NCBI RefSeq assembly: GCF_002943415.1
Contig: NZ_PTQZ01000011.1
Span: 5,246 to 17,467 of the forward strand
DNA: 12,222 nt
Source: Amnimonas aquatica
Lineage (GTDB): Bacteria > Pseudomonadota > Gammaproteobacteria > Pseudomonadales > Moraxellaceae
Direction: 5' to 3'
Shown here piece by piece: positions 1 to 11,833 of this stretch. The notes beneath the pieces were generated by a model. It saw nothing but the letters and a program-made list of their open reading frames with translations, was not told the origin of the DNA and did no database searches. Every line of letters starts with the position of its first letter. The first letter of the stretch is position 1. The position numbers and the translations under genes are program-made.

Positions 1-33
1 AAAATTGCGGCCGGAAAAGTCCGCTGAAGCTGG

Positions 34-63
34 TTGCCCTTTGATCGGCAGCTCCCCTATAAT
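34..63 (+). promoter_or_regulatory. Probable sigma70 promoter of the atp operon
   Basis: A perfect TATAAT -10 hexamer lies at 58-63. A TTGCCC -35-like hexamer lies at 34-39, with an 18-base spacer. Transcription would start near position 70, giving a leader of roughly 60 bases before atpI. No other equally good promoter is visible before the large atp genes, so this is the likely main promoter of the nine-gene operon. The -10 match is seen directly; the start site is inferred. Confidence 0.75.
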
Positions 64-87
64 CCGCGCGCTTTCAAGGCATTGTGC

Positions 88-106
88 CGGACCTGCTGCA
101 GGTCCG
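88..106 (+). promoter_or_regulatory. Leader hairpin upstream of atpI
   Basis: The arms CGGACCTG (88-95) and CAGGTCCG (99-106) pair perfectly over 8 bp around a CTG loop. No T tract follows, so it is not an intrinsic terminator. It lies in the predicted 5' untranslated leader of the operon, about 20 bases before the atpI start. The core CGGACC/GGTCCG arms recur in the atpE-atpF spacer hairpin. A role in mRNA 5'-end stability or in damping atpI translation is inference. Confidence 0.55.
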
Positions 107-129
107 ACGCGTTGGTTCGCGAGTAAGTG

Positions 130-528
130 ATGACGGTCAGCAAGCCGCAGCCGCTGGTGGATGTGCAACCTGCGGTTCAGCAGTTGAAATGGCAGCTACG
201 GCTGCTGGCGCTGCTCTTTCTGATCGCACTCCTGTCCGCAGGCACCCATGCAGGGTTGTCGGCGCTGGCGGGCGCGGGCATAGCGGTCATCGGCCAGGCG
301 TATTTTGTCTTCCGCGCCTTTCGTCACGCCGGTGCAACCTCCGCGCAGCACATTGTGCAGGATTTTTACAGGGGAGCGGCCGGCAAGTTCGTGCTCACCG
401 CTCTCCTGTTCGCCGCCGTGTTCGCCGGTTACAAGGCCGTCGAACCCGGCTGGCTGTTTGCCAGTTTTGTTTTGGAACAGCTCGTCGCCTGGATCGTGCC
501 GCTCACATCCAGACGGACGCAGCGCTGA
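130..528 (+). CDS. atpI: ATP synthase subunit I (AtpI), F0 assembly protein
   Basis: AtpI is a small membrane protein, not part of the finished ATP synthase, that helps assemble the c-ring and F0 sector. The 132-residue product has four hydrophobic stretches (about residues 22-39, 43-62, 86-102 and 108-126). Between the second and third is the segment FYRGAAGKFVLTALLF, which resembles the conserved FYRxxxGKF signature of gammaproteobacterial AtpI. It is the first gene of the operon, with 13 bases to atpB, as expected. An ATG at 130 is directly preceded in frame by a GTG at 127, and either could be the start. The Shine-Dalgarno is poor (only GAG at 121-123), consistent with the low expression known for atpI in E. 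coli. Family assignment is firm; the exact start is not. Confidence 0.9.
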   Translation: MTVSKPQPLVDVQPAVQQLKWQLRLLALLFLIALLSAGTHAGLSALAGAGIAVIGQAYFVFRAFRHAGATSAQHIVQDFYRGAAGKFVLTALLFAAVFAGYKAVEPGWLFASFVLEQLVAWIVPLTSRRTQR

Positions 529-535
529 TGGGTAG

Positions 536-1679
<1,144 letters not shown>

Positions 1680-1702
1680 TCGGTCGCCAGCGATCGATAG
1701 TC

Positions 1703-1720
1703 GCGGACCCTGCGGTCCGC
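1703..1720 (+). promoter_or_regulatory. Spacer hairpin between atpE and atpF
   Basis: GCGGACC (1703-1709) and GGTCCGC (1714-1720) form a perfect 7-bp stem with a CTGC loop. There is no following T tract, so termination is unlikely. It sits in a 69-base gap after the most abundant subunit, c. It may protect the 3' end of a processed atpE message or reduce read-on into atpF; this is inference. The inner arms match those of the atpI leader hairpin (88-106). Confidence 0.55.
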
Positions 1721-1748
1721 TGAATGCAACAGGACAAGAGGTGATAGC

Positions 1749-2222
1749 GTGAACATCAACTTCACACTGGTAGGCCAGGCCATCGCGTTCGCGATCTTCG
1801 TCTGGTTCTGCATGAAGTTCGTGTGGCCTCCGGTCACTGCCGCCCTGGCCGACCGCCAGAAGCGCATTGCCGATGGCCTGAATGCTGCCGACAAGGCCAA
1901 GCAGGATCTGGAGGCCGCGCATGCGCAGGTCGCCCAGGAGCTGCAGGTCGCCAAGCAGCAGGCCGCCGCCCTGATCGAGCAGGCCAACCGCCGTGCCGGT
2001 CAGGTGGCTGACGAGGTCAAGGCCCAGGCTTCGGCCGAAGCCGAGCGCATCCTGGCCCAGGCCCGCGCCGACATCGAGCAGGAAATTGCCGGTGCCCGCG
2101 ATGCCCTGCGTCAGCAGGTCGCTGCCCTGGCCGTCGCCGGTGCCGAGAAGATCCTGCAGGCCGAAGTCGACGCCTCCAGGCACGCCGGCATGCTCGATCA
2201 GCTGGCTACCGAGCTCAAATAA
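1749..2222 (+). CDS. atpF: F0F1 ATP synthase subunit b (AtpF)
   Basis: Subunit b dimerises to form the peripheral stalk that holds alpha3beta3 still against the rotor. The 157-residue product, close to E. coli's 156, has one N-terminal transmembrane helix (about residues 5-26, with [10 protein letters not shown] at its end). A long Ala/Glu/Gln/Lys-rich coiled coil follows (about residues 30-125). The delta-binding C-terminal part contains [13 protein letters not shown]. The start is GTG at 1749: the protein then aligns from residue 1 with E. coli MNLNATILGQ. A strong AAGAGGTGA (about 1735-1744) precedes it. Confidence 0.97.
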   Translation: MNINFTLVGQAIAFAIFVWFCMKFVWPPVTAALADRQKRIADGLNAADKAKQDLEAAHAQVAQELQVAKQQAAALIEQANRRAGQVADEVKAQASAEAERILAQARADIEQEIAGARDALRQQVAALAVAGAEKILQAEVDASRHAGMLDQLATELK

Positions 2223-2240
2223 GAGGCCCACGAGACCGTC

Positions 2241-2777
2241 ATGGCTGAATTAACGACAGTGGCTCGACCCTACGCCAAGGCGGCTTTCGAGCACGCCCGC
2301 GGCAAGGGTCAGCTGGCTGCCTGGTCGTCCATGCTGGCGCTCGCCGCCGCGGTGGTCGACGATGCAGCGTTCAAGCAGTACATCGCGCGTCCGACGCTGG
2401 GTGCGGCCGAACAGGCAGATGCGGTGCTGAAGGTGGTTGGCGATCGTCTCGACGACGACGCCCGCAACTTCATCAGCAACCTGGCCGCCAACAAGCGCCT
2501 GGCGGCCCTGCCGGCCATCAGCAGCCTGTTCGAGGCGCTGCGTGCCGAGGCCGAAGGCGCGGTGGACGTCGAGGTGACGGCTGCCTATGCGCTCGATGAT
2601 GCGCAGACGCAGGCGCTGGCCCGGACCCTGACCGAGAAGCTCGCGCGTCAGGTCAACGTCAGCAGCGGTGTCGACGCCAGCCTGATCGGCGGCGCCGTCA
2701 TCCGTGCCGGCGACCTGGTCATCGATGCCTCCGTCAGAGGCAAGCTGGGCAAGCTTCGCGCGACCCTGAACACTTGA
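2241..2777 (+). CDS. atpH: F0F1 ATP synthase subunit delta (AtpH)
   Basis: Delta caps the alpha3beta3 head and links it to the b dimer of the peripheral stalk. The 178-residue product (E. coli 177) starts with the conserved [12 protein letters not shown] helix, which binds alpha. It ends with the family signature [15 protein letters not shown] region and [13 protein letters not shown] (about residues 148-172). The gap to atpF is 18 bases. A possible ribosome site AAGAGG (2221-2226) overlaps the atpF stop but is rather far from the ATG; CGAGA at 2231-2235 is nearer. Close coupling to atpF translation is likely. Confidence 0.97.
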   Translation: MAELTTVARPYAKAAFEHARGKGQLAAWSSMLALAAAVVDDAAFKQYIARPTLGAAEQADAVLKVVGDRLDDDARNFISNLAANKRLAALPAISSLFEALRAEAEGAVDVEVTAAYALDDAQTQALARTLTEKLARQVNVSSGVDASLIGGAVIRAGDLVIDASVRGKLGKLRATLNT

Positions 2778-2780
2778 TAT

Positions 2781-2793
2781 TTCCTTCGAGGAA
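2781..2793 (+). promoter_or_regulatory. Small hairpin over the atpA ribosome binding site
   Basis: TTCCT (2781-2785) can pair with AGGAA (2789-2793) around a TCG loop. The right arm is the core of the atpA Shine-Dalgarno stretch GAGGAAGAGAG (2788-2798). The stem is short, and the neighbouring GAAGAGAG could still serve as a site, so any brake on atpA translation would be mild. The pairing is seen; regulation is inference. Confidence 0.3.
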
Positions 2794-2802
2794 GAGAGCA
2801 TC

Positions 2803-4347
<1,545 letters not shown>

Positions 4348-4356
4348 GCAAGTGGT

Positions 4357-4376
4357 GGCCCGGCGCGAGCCGGGCC
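4357..4376 (+). promoter_or_regulatory. Spacer hairpin between atpA and atpG
   Basis: GGCCCGGC (4357-4364) and GCCGGGCC (4369-4376) form a perfect all-GC 8-bp stem closed by a GCGA loop, a GNRA-type tetraloop. It starts ten bases after the atpA stop and is not followed by T residues. Very high stability and the lack of a T tract suggest an mRNA-stabilising or processing element rather than a terminator. The structure is seen in sequence; the role is inferred. Confidence 0.65.
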
Positions 4377-4401
4377 TGAACACAGCAGAGATGGTGAGGC
4401 T

Positions 4402-5271
4402 ATGGCCAGCTTAAAAGAAATCCGCGTCAAGGTTGCGAGCATCAAGAGCACGCAGAAGATCACGAAGGCGATGCAGCTCGTGGCCGCCTCCAAGATGCGC
4501 AAGGCCCAGGAACGCATGGCGGCCGGCAAGCCCTATGCGCAGAAGATCCGCCAGGTGGTGGCTCACGTTGCCCACGCAACGCCCGAGTACAAGCATGCCT
4601 ACCTGGTCGAGCGTCCGGTCAAGCGTGTCGGTTACATCGTGGTGTCGTCGGACCGTGGTCTGTGCGGCGGCCTCAACATCAACCTGTTCAAGCAGGTGGT
4701 GAGCTCCGTGCGCGCCTACCGCGAGCAGGGTGTCGAAGCCGAGTTCTGCCTGATCGGCACCAAGGCCACGACCTTCTTCAAGAATGTCGGCGGCAAGGTG
4801 GTGGCGGCGAAGACCCACATGGGCGACCAGCCTTCCCTGGAAGCGCTGATCGGCAGCATCAAGGTCATGCTCGATCACTTCGACGAAGGCAGGATCGACC
4901 GCCTGTACCTGGTGTCCAACGAGTTCGTGAACACCATGACGCAGAAGCCGACGCTGCAGCAGCTGCTGCCGCTGGACGCCTCGGGTGACGACGGCATCGG
5001 CGAGCGCAACTACAACTGGGACTATCTGTACGAGCCGGAAGCCAAGCCGCTGCTCGATGCCCTGCTGGTTCGCTTCATCGAGTCGCAGGTGTACCAGGGT
5101 GTGGTCGAGAACGTGGCCTGTGAAATGGCGGCCCGCATGGTGGCCATGAAGGCCGCGACGGACAACGCCGGTGAACTGATCCGCAACCTGCAGCTGGTGT
5201 ACAACAAGCTGCGTCAGGCTGCGATCACCCAGGAAATTTCGGAAATCGTCGGTGGCGCCGCGGCCGTCTGA
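4402..5271 (+). CDS. atpG: F0F1 ATP synthase subunit gamma (AtpG)
   Basis: Gamma is the central rotor shaft that couples c-ring rotation to the catalytic cycle of the beta subunits. The 289-residue product (E. coli 287) opens with the long helix [20 protein letters not shown] (about residues 14-33). It closes with the C-terminal helix [20 protein letters not shown], the two halves of the coiled-coil shaft. The middle Rossmann-like part includes [11 protein letters not shown] (about residues 77-87), a gamma-subunit hallmark. The GGTGAGG site at 4393-4399 sits close to the ATG. Complete, single copy and in the expected place. Confidence 0.98.
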   Translation: MASLKEIRVKVASIKSTQKITKAMQLVAASKMRKAQERMAAGKPYAQKIRQVVAHVAHATPEYKHAYLVERPVKRVGYIVVSSDRGLCGGLNINLFKQVVSSVRAYREQGVEAEFCLIGTKATTFFKNVGGKVVAAKTHMGDQPSLEALIGSIKVMLDHFDEGRIDRLYLVSNEFVNTMTQKPTLQQLLPLDASGDDGIGERNYNWDYLYEPEAKPLLDALLVRFIESQVYQGVVENVACEMAARMVAMKAATDNAGELIRNLQLVYNKLRQAAITQEISEIVGGAAAV

Positions 5272-5303
5272 GCCAGGCGCTGCCCACCTGTATTTAGGAT
5301 TGA

Positions 5304-6710
<1,407 letters not shown>

Positions 6711-6717
6711 TGGCTCG

Positions 6718-6738
6718 TGCCCCCGTGATCCGGGGGCA
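6718..6738 (+). promoter_or_regulatory. Spacer hairpin between atpD and atpC
   Basis: TGCCCCCG (6718-6725) pairs with CGGGGGCA (6731-6738), 8 bp around a TGATC loop. It begins eight bases after the atpD stop and ends just before the atpC ribosome site CAGGAG (6745-6750). No T tract follows, so it is not an intrinsic terminator. It may protect the atpD 3' end or lower the rate of atpC translation; both are inference. Confidence 0.6.
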
Positions 6739-6756
6739 GCAGCTCAGGAGTAGAAC

Positions 6757-7185
6757 ATGGCGAACACGATCCACTGCGATATCGTCAGTGCGAAAGAGTC
6801 GATCTATGCCGGCAGCGCCAAGATGGTCGTTGCCCATGGTCTGCTCGGCGACCTCGGCATCACGTCGGGTCACGCGCCGCTGCTGACGCAGCTCGCACCC
6901 GGCCCGATCCGCATCCTGCTGGAAGATGGCAGCGAGCTGATCTACTACGTTTCCGGCGGTGTGCTGGAAGTGCAGCCGACCGTCGTCACCGTGCTGGCCG
7001 ATACGGCCGTGCGTGCTGCCGATGTCGATGAAGCGGCTGCCGTCGAGGCACGCAAGGCCGCTGCCGAGGCACTGGCGAACCAGAAGGGCGAGATGGACAC
7101 CTCCGCCGCGCTGGCCGCGCTGGCCGAAGCCGCAGCCCAGCTGCGCACGCTGCAGGCCATGAAGAACCGCGCCGGACGCGGCTGA
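6757..7185 (+). CDS. atpC: F0F1 ATP synthase subunit epsilon (AtpC)
   Basis: Epsilon sits on gamma at the base of the rotor and can inhibit ATP hydrolysis through its mobile C-terminal helices. The 142-residue product (E. coli 139) has the N-terminal beta-sandwich (about residues 1-85) with [16 protein letters not shown] and [20 protein letters not shown]. An Ala/Glu-rich two-helix C-terminal domain follows (about residues 88-140), so the inhibitory part is present. The ribosome site CAGGAG is six bases upstream. It is the last gene of the operon, with a strong terminator 22 bases after the stop. Confidence 0.98.
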   Translation: MANTIHCDIVSAKESIYAGSAKMVVAHGLLGDLGITSGHAPLLTQLAPGPIRILLEDGSELIYYVSGGVLEVQPTVVTVLADTAVRAADVDEAAAVEARKAAAEALANQKGEMDTSAALAALAEAAAQLRTLQAMKNRAGRG

Positions 7186-7207
7186 TCCGTTCAGCGATCC
7201 GCGCAGG

Positions 7208-7234
7208 AAAAGGGCAGCTTCGGCTGCCCTTTTT
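7208..7234 (+). terminator. Intrinsic terminator of the atp operon
   Basis: AAAAGGGCAGC (7208-7218) and GCTGCCCTTTT (7223-7233) form an 11-bp stem. The loop is TTCG closed by a C-G pair, the especially stable UUCG tetraloop. The stem runs into a tract of five T residues (7230-7234). The A-run on the left arm means it could also stop transcription from the other strand. It cleanly separates the atp operon from the CBS gene. Confidence 0.93.
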
Positions 7235-7236
7235 CA

Positions 7237-7262
7237 TGTCTGATTTTCGTGTCTGATTTTCG
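7237..7262 (+). repeat. Perfect 13-bp tandem repeat
   Basis: TGTCTGATTTTCG occurs twice head to tail (7237-7249 and 7250-7262), and the following TG continues the pattern. It begins three bases after the terminator T tract, in non-coding DNA. Two exact copies look like a recent slippage or short duplication. No function is suggested by its position. Confidence 0.85.
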
Positions 7263-7280
7263 TGCTTGGGCGCCGCCGGT

Positions 7281-7317
7281 GGTGCCGCGCTCGACAGGAT
7301 CGAAAAACCGCGGCATC
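7281..7317 (+). other. Inverted repeat in the spacer before the CBS gene
   Basis: GGTGCCGCG (7281-7289) can pair with CGCGGCATC (7309-7317) over 9 bp, including one G-T pair. Inside it, TCGA (7291-7294) can pair with TCGA (7300-7303), giving a two-step stem. It lies in the 251-base atpC-to-CBS gap, which otherwise holds the terminator, the tandem repeat and a weak promoter candidate. The gap shows no convincing small gene. Whether this folds or is transcribed is unknown. Confidence 0.3.
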
Positions 7318-7351
7318 AGACTTCCGGCCGCTCGCGATGTGCCGGCGGGCA

Positions 7352-7360
7352 TGGTACAAA
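7352..7360 (+). promoter_or_regulatory. Possible extended -10 promoter for the CBS gene
   Basis: TGGTACAAA reads as an extended -10 element (TGn followed by the TATAAT-like TACAAA at 7355-7360). No convincing -35 box lies 16-18 bases upstream. A promoter is expected somewhere in 7235-7436, because a strong terminator separates this gene from atpC. This is the best candidate seen, but it is weak. Confidence 0.3.
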
Positions 7361-7436
7361 CGGTCAGAGACCGGATGGTTCGCATGGGATTGCCCGGCGT
7401 GCCGGAGCCGGCGTCATGGAGAGAAGGGGAGTCGCC

Positions 7437-7880
7437 GTGAAGACCGTGATGCATCTGCTGCAATCCAAGCCCAGCCAGGCCGTCTACACCATCACGCCCG
7501 CCGCCACGGTGCTTGAGGCCATCACGCTGATGGCCGACAAGGGCATCGGCGCGCTGGTGGTGACCGAGGGCGACCGAGTGGTCGGCATCATCAGCGAGCG
7601 TGACTACGCCCGCAAGGTGGTGCTGATGGAGCGCTCGTCGTACGACACCGCGGTCAGCGACATCATGAGCAGCCAGGTCGTGCATGTCGGCCCGGAGCAG
7701 AGCACCGAGCAGTGCATGACGCTCATGACCGAGCGCCGCCTGCGCCACCTGCCGGTGCTGGACGAGGCGCAGCGCCTCATCGGTCTGGTGTCCATCGGCG
7801 ACCTGGTGAAGGATGTCATTTCCGAGCAGCAGAACATCATCGATCACCTGGAGCAGTACATCCGGGGCGAGCATGGCTGA
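7437..7880 (+). CDS. Stand-alone tandem CBS-domain protein
   Basis: The 147-residue protein is almost entirely two CBS domains (about residues 13-63 and 70-130) with a short C-terminal helix. CBS pairs usually form a Bateman module that binds adenine nucleotides (AMP, ADP, ATP) or related ligands and acts as an energy sensor. Both domains carry the ribose/phosphate-binding pattern: GIISERD (50-56) and GLVSIGD (116-122). The DLVKDVISEQ tail and KGIGALVV segment are typical of the common proteobacterial two-CBS family. The start is GTG at 7437, with GGGGAG (7426-7431) five bases upstream; an in-frame ATG at 7416 is a weaker alternative. Partner and ligand cannot be read from sequence. Its place just after the ATP synthase operon is suggestive only. 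Confidence 0.88.
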   Translation: MKTVMHLLQSKPSQAVYTITPAATVLEAITLMADKGIGALVVTEGDRVVGIISERDYARKVVLMERSSYDTAVSDIMSSQVVHVGPEQSTEQCMTLMTERRLRHLPVLDEAQRLIGLVSIGDLVKDVISEQQNIIDHLEQYIRGEHG

Positions 7881-7898
7881 CGGGCGCCGCCAGCGGTC

Positions 7899-7919
7899 CC
7901 GGCGCCGCCGCGGCGCCGG
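7899..7919 (+). repeat. GC-only perfect inverted repeat before the acetyltransferase gene
   Basis: CCGGCGCCGC (7899-7908) is the exact reverse complement of GCGGCGCCGG (7910-7919), with one central base. As RNA it could fold into a hairpin of about 8 bp. It has no T tract. It ends nine bases before the acetyltransferase start codon, where a ribosome binding site would normally be. It may hamper initiation there or affect read-through from the CBS gene; this is inference. Confidence 0.55.
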
Positions 7920-7928
7920 CCTGCCGGC

Positions 7929-8420
7929 ATGACGATGACGAGCGCCACGACGCCGGCACTGCGCTGGCAGCTGGCCTCCTTCGCGGAGCTCTCCACCGGC
8001 GAGCTCTATGCCCTGCTGGCCCTGCGCGAGGCGGTGTTCGTGGTCGAGCAGCGCTGCGCCTACCAGGAGCTGGATGGCCTGGACCAGGATGCGCTGCATC
8101 TGGTCGCCTGGGAGGGCGCGCAGGTAGCGGCCTGCCTGCGCCTGCTGGCGCCGGGCGTGAAGCGGCCCGGCCCGGTGATCGGCCGCGTGCTGACACGCGC
8201 CGACCTGCGCGGTCATGGCCTCGGTGGCGAACTGATGCGGCGCGGTCTGGCCGAGGCGGCGCGGCGCTGGCCGGGACAGCCGGTGCATATCAGCGCCCAG
8301 GCGCATCTGCAGGGCTTCTACGGTGCGCTGGGCTTCGCCACCATCTCCGACCCCTACGATGAAGATGGCATTCCCCATGTCGGGATGCGCTGCGACAGCC
8401 CGGCGCTGACGACTGTCTGA
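7929..8420 (+). CDS. ElaA-type GNAT N-acetyltransferase
   Basis: The 163-residue protein is a GNAT-fold acyltransferase that would move an acetyl group from acetyl-CoA to an unknown amine. The N-terminal half has the ElaA hallmark LSTGELYALLALREAVFVVE followed by QRCAYQELDGLDQDALHL (residues 21-58). The acetyl-CoA pyrophosphate loop is LRGHGLGGELM (93-103), preceded by the beta-strand VIGRVL. FYGALGF (130-136) is the usual motif B end. The first ATG at 7929 is used; an in-frame ATG at 7935 is also possible. Neither has a recognisable Shine-Dalgarno, and a GC palindrome sits in that place. The gene lies 48 bases after the CBS gene and is probably co-transcribed. ElaA proteins have no well-established substrate. 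Confidence 0.87.
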   Translation: MTMTSATTPALRWQLASFAELSTGELYALLALREAVFVVEQRCAYQELDGLDQDALHLVAWEGAQVAACLRLLAPGVKRPGPVIGRVLTRADLRGHGLGGELMRRGLAEAARRWPGQPVHISAQAHLQGFYGALGFATISDPYDEDGIPHVGMRCDSPALTTV

Positions 8421-8430
8421 CAGGCGTCGC

Positions 8431-8457
8431 TTCCGCACTGTCACCATCGTGTAAAAT
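8431..8457 (+). promoter_or_regulatory. Probable promoter of glmU-glmS
   Basis: TAAAAT at 8452-8457 is a good -10 hexamer, and TTCCGC at 8431-8436 is a poor -35 with a short 15-base spacer. It lies in the 78-base gap between the acetyltransferase gene and glmU, about 42 bases before the ATG. A short inverted repeat, CTGCC (8476-8480) with GGCAG (8485-8489), follows in the leader. A promoter here would let glmU and glmS be expressed independently of the CBS and acetyltransferase genes. Confidence 0.5.
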
Positions 8458-8498
8458 GCACGGTCATTTCAGGATCTGCCGCAGGGCAGCAGGTGATC

Positions 8499-9869
8499 AT
8501 GGCGCTTCAGGTTGTCATTCTCGCGGCGGGCAAGGGCACCCGCATGCGTTCGTCCCTGCCCAAGGTCATGCAGCCGCTGGCCGGTCGCCCGCTGCTGGCG
8601 CATGTGCTGGCCGCCGCGCGCGCGCTCGGTGCCGAACGCCCGGTGGTGGTCTACGGCCATGGCGGTGATGTGGTGCAGCAGGCCTTCGCCGGCGAGGCGA
8701 TCGACTGGGTGCTGCAGGCCGAGCAGAAGGGCACCGGCCATGCCGTCCAGGTCGCGCTGCCGGTGCTGGCGGGCGAGGGCCGCACGCTGATCCTCTACGG
8801 CGATGTGCCGCTGATCTCGGTGGCCACGCTGCAGCGCCTGATCGAGGCCGTGCCCGGCGACGACAGCCTGGGCCTGCTCACCGTGCACCTGCCCGATCCG
8901 ACCGGCTACGGCCGCATCGTGCGCGAGGGCGGCCGCGTCACCCGCATCGTCGAGCAGAAGGATGCCAGCGAGGCCGAGCGCGCCATCAGCGAAGTGAACA
9001 CCGGCATTCTCTGTGTGCCCAACCGCCTGCTGCACGACTGGCTGCCGACGCTGAAGAACGAGAATGCGCAGGGCGAGTACTACCTCACCGACCTCATCGG
9101 CATGGCTTCTGCCGCCGGCGCGGCGGTGAACGCCGTGCATCCGGCCACCACCTGGGAGGTCGAGGGCGTCAACGACAAGCTGCAGCTGGCTACGCTGGAG
9201 CGCGTCTGGCAGCGTCACCAGGCCGAGGGCCTGATGCGTGCCGGCGTGACCGTGCTGGACCCGGCGCGGCTGGACATCCGCGGCAGCCTGGCGCATGGCC
9301 AGGACGTGTCGCTGGATGCCGGCGTGATCATCGAGGGCCGCGTGGTGCTGGGTGACAACGTGCGTGTCGGCGCCGGCTGCATCCTCAAGGACTGCGAGAT
9401 CGGTGCCGGCACCGAGATCAGGCCGTATTCGCTGATCGACACCGCGGTGGTCGGGGCCAATGCACAGATCGGCCCGTTCGCGCGCCTGCGCCCGGGTTCG
9501 CGCCTGGGCGACGAGGTGCACATCGGCAACTTCGTCGAGACCAAGGCCACCAGCATGGGTACCGGCGCCAAGGCCAATCACCTGGCCTACCTCGGTGACA
9601 GCGAGATCGGCAGCGGCGTGAACATCGGCGCAGGCAGCATCACCTGCAATTACGACGGCGCCAGCAAGCACCGGACCGTGATCGGCGACGACGCTTTCAT
9701 CGGCACCAACAATTCGCTGGTGGCGCCGGTGCGCATCGGCGCCGGCGCGACCACGGGCGCAGGCTCCACCATCAGCAAGGACGTGCCGGATGGCGTGCTG
9801 GCTGTGGCGCGCGCCGTGCAGAAGAACATCGAAGGCTGGCAGCGGCCGCGCAAGACACCGAAGGCGTAA
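8499..9869 (+). CDS. glmU: Bifunctional GlmU: GlcN-1-P acetyltransferase / GlcNAc-1-P uridylyltransferase
   Basis: GlmU makes UDP-GlcNAc, the entry point to peptidoglycan and lipopolysaccharide. It acetylates glucosamine-1-phosphate and then transfers UMP. The product is 456 residues, the same length as in E. coli. The N-terminal uridylyltransferase domain (about 1-227) has LAAGKGTRM (8-16) and the metal-binding Asp102 in YGDVPLIS. The C-terminal left-handed beta-helix (about 250-440) has hexapeptide repeats, with the acetyltransferase base His361 in [10 protein letters not shown]. The ATG at 8499 is preferred: AGGTGATC directly before it complements the end of 16S rRNA at good effective spacing. 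A GTG at 8493 is an alternative. It lies 56 bases before glmS, the partner one step earlier in the pathway. Confidence 0.98.
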   Translation: MALQVVILAAGKGTRMRSSLPKVMQPLAGRPLLAHVLAAARALGAERPVVVYGHGGDVVQQAFAGEAIDWVLQAEQKGTGHAVQVALPVLAGEGRTLILYGDVPLISVATLQRLIEAVPGDDSLGLLTVHLPDPTGYGRIVREGGRVTRIVEQKDASEAERAISEVNTGILCVPNRLLHDWLPTLKNENAQGEYYLTDLIGMASAAGAAVNAVHPATTWEVEGVNDKLQLATLERVWQRHQAEGLMRAGVTVLDPARLDIRGSLAHGQDVSLDAGVIIEGRVVLGDNVRVGAGCILKDCEIGAGTEIRPYSLIDTAVVGANAQIGPFARLRPGSRLGDEVHIGNFVETKATSMGTGAKANHLAYLGDSEIGSGVNIGAGSITCNYDGASKHRTVIGDDAFIGTNNSLVAPVRIGAGATTGAGSTISKDVPDGVLAVARAVQKNIEGWQRPRKTPKA

Positions 9870-9875
9870 GCGTCG

Positions 9876-9901
9876 GGCCGGGCGGATCGTTTCGTCCGGC
9901 C
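9876..9901 (+). promoter_or_regulatory. Spacer hairpin between glmU and glmS
   Basis: Bases 9876-9886 (GGCCGGGCGGA) pair with 9891-9901 (TTCGTCCGGCC) over 11 bp, including two G-T pairs, around a TCGT loop. No T tract follows. It fills most of the 56-base gap and ends just before the glmS ribosome site GGGGAG (9914-9919). In E. coli the glmUS message is cut near the glmU stop codon and glmS is controlled by small RNAs. An analogous processing or control role here is inference. Confidence 0.6.
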
Positions 9902-9925
9902 ATCACAGGAATCGGGGAGAGCAGC

Positions 9926-11752
<1,827 letters not shown>

Positions 11753-11777
11753 GCCGGGCGGGATGATGCGACCCGGC
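11753..11777 (+). other. Inverted repeat directly after glmS
   Basis: GCCGGG (11753-11758) pairs with CCCGGC (11772-11777). Two further pairs are possible inside, at 11759-11760 with 11769-11770, leaving one bulged A. It starts immediately after the glmS stop codon and has no T tract, so it is at best a weak or Rho-assisted end. It may protect the glmS 3' end. Confidence 0.4.
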
Positions 11778-11793
11778 CTGGCAGTCTGGAACA

Positions 11794-11810
11794 GGCCGGA
11801 TGCTCCGGCC
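11794..11810 (+). other. Second hairpin between glmS and the next gene
   Basis: GGCCGGA (11794-11800) and TCCGGCC (11804-11810) form a perfect 7-bp stem with a TGC loop. No T tract follows, so read-through into the membrane-protein gene 24 bases on is likely. The arms share GGCCGG and TCCGGCC with the glmU-glmS spacer hairpin at 9876-9901. Confidence 0.5.
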
Positions 11811-11833
11811 GCAGCTGGAGTGGAAACAGGACA

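Noticed and set aside
1..33. The end of an upstream gene at the left edge
   Set aside because: Too short to judge. No coding frame or terminator with a T tract can be supported before the promoter.
4357..4376. An intrinsic terminator inside the atp operon (also considered for 1703-1720 and 6718-6738)
   Set aside because: None of the three stems is followed by a T tract, and essential genes of the same complex lie downstream.
9870..9925. A glmS ribozyme upstream of glmS
   Set aside because: The gap is only 56 bases and is mostly one hairpin. The ribozyme needs well over 100 bases and is known mainly from Gram-positive bacteria.
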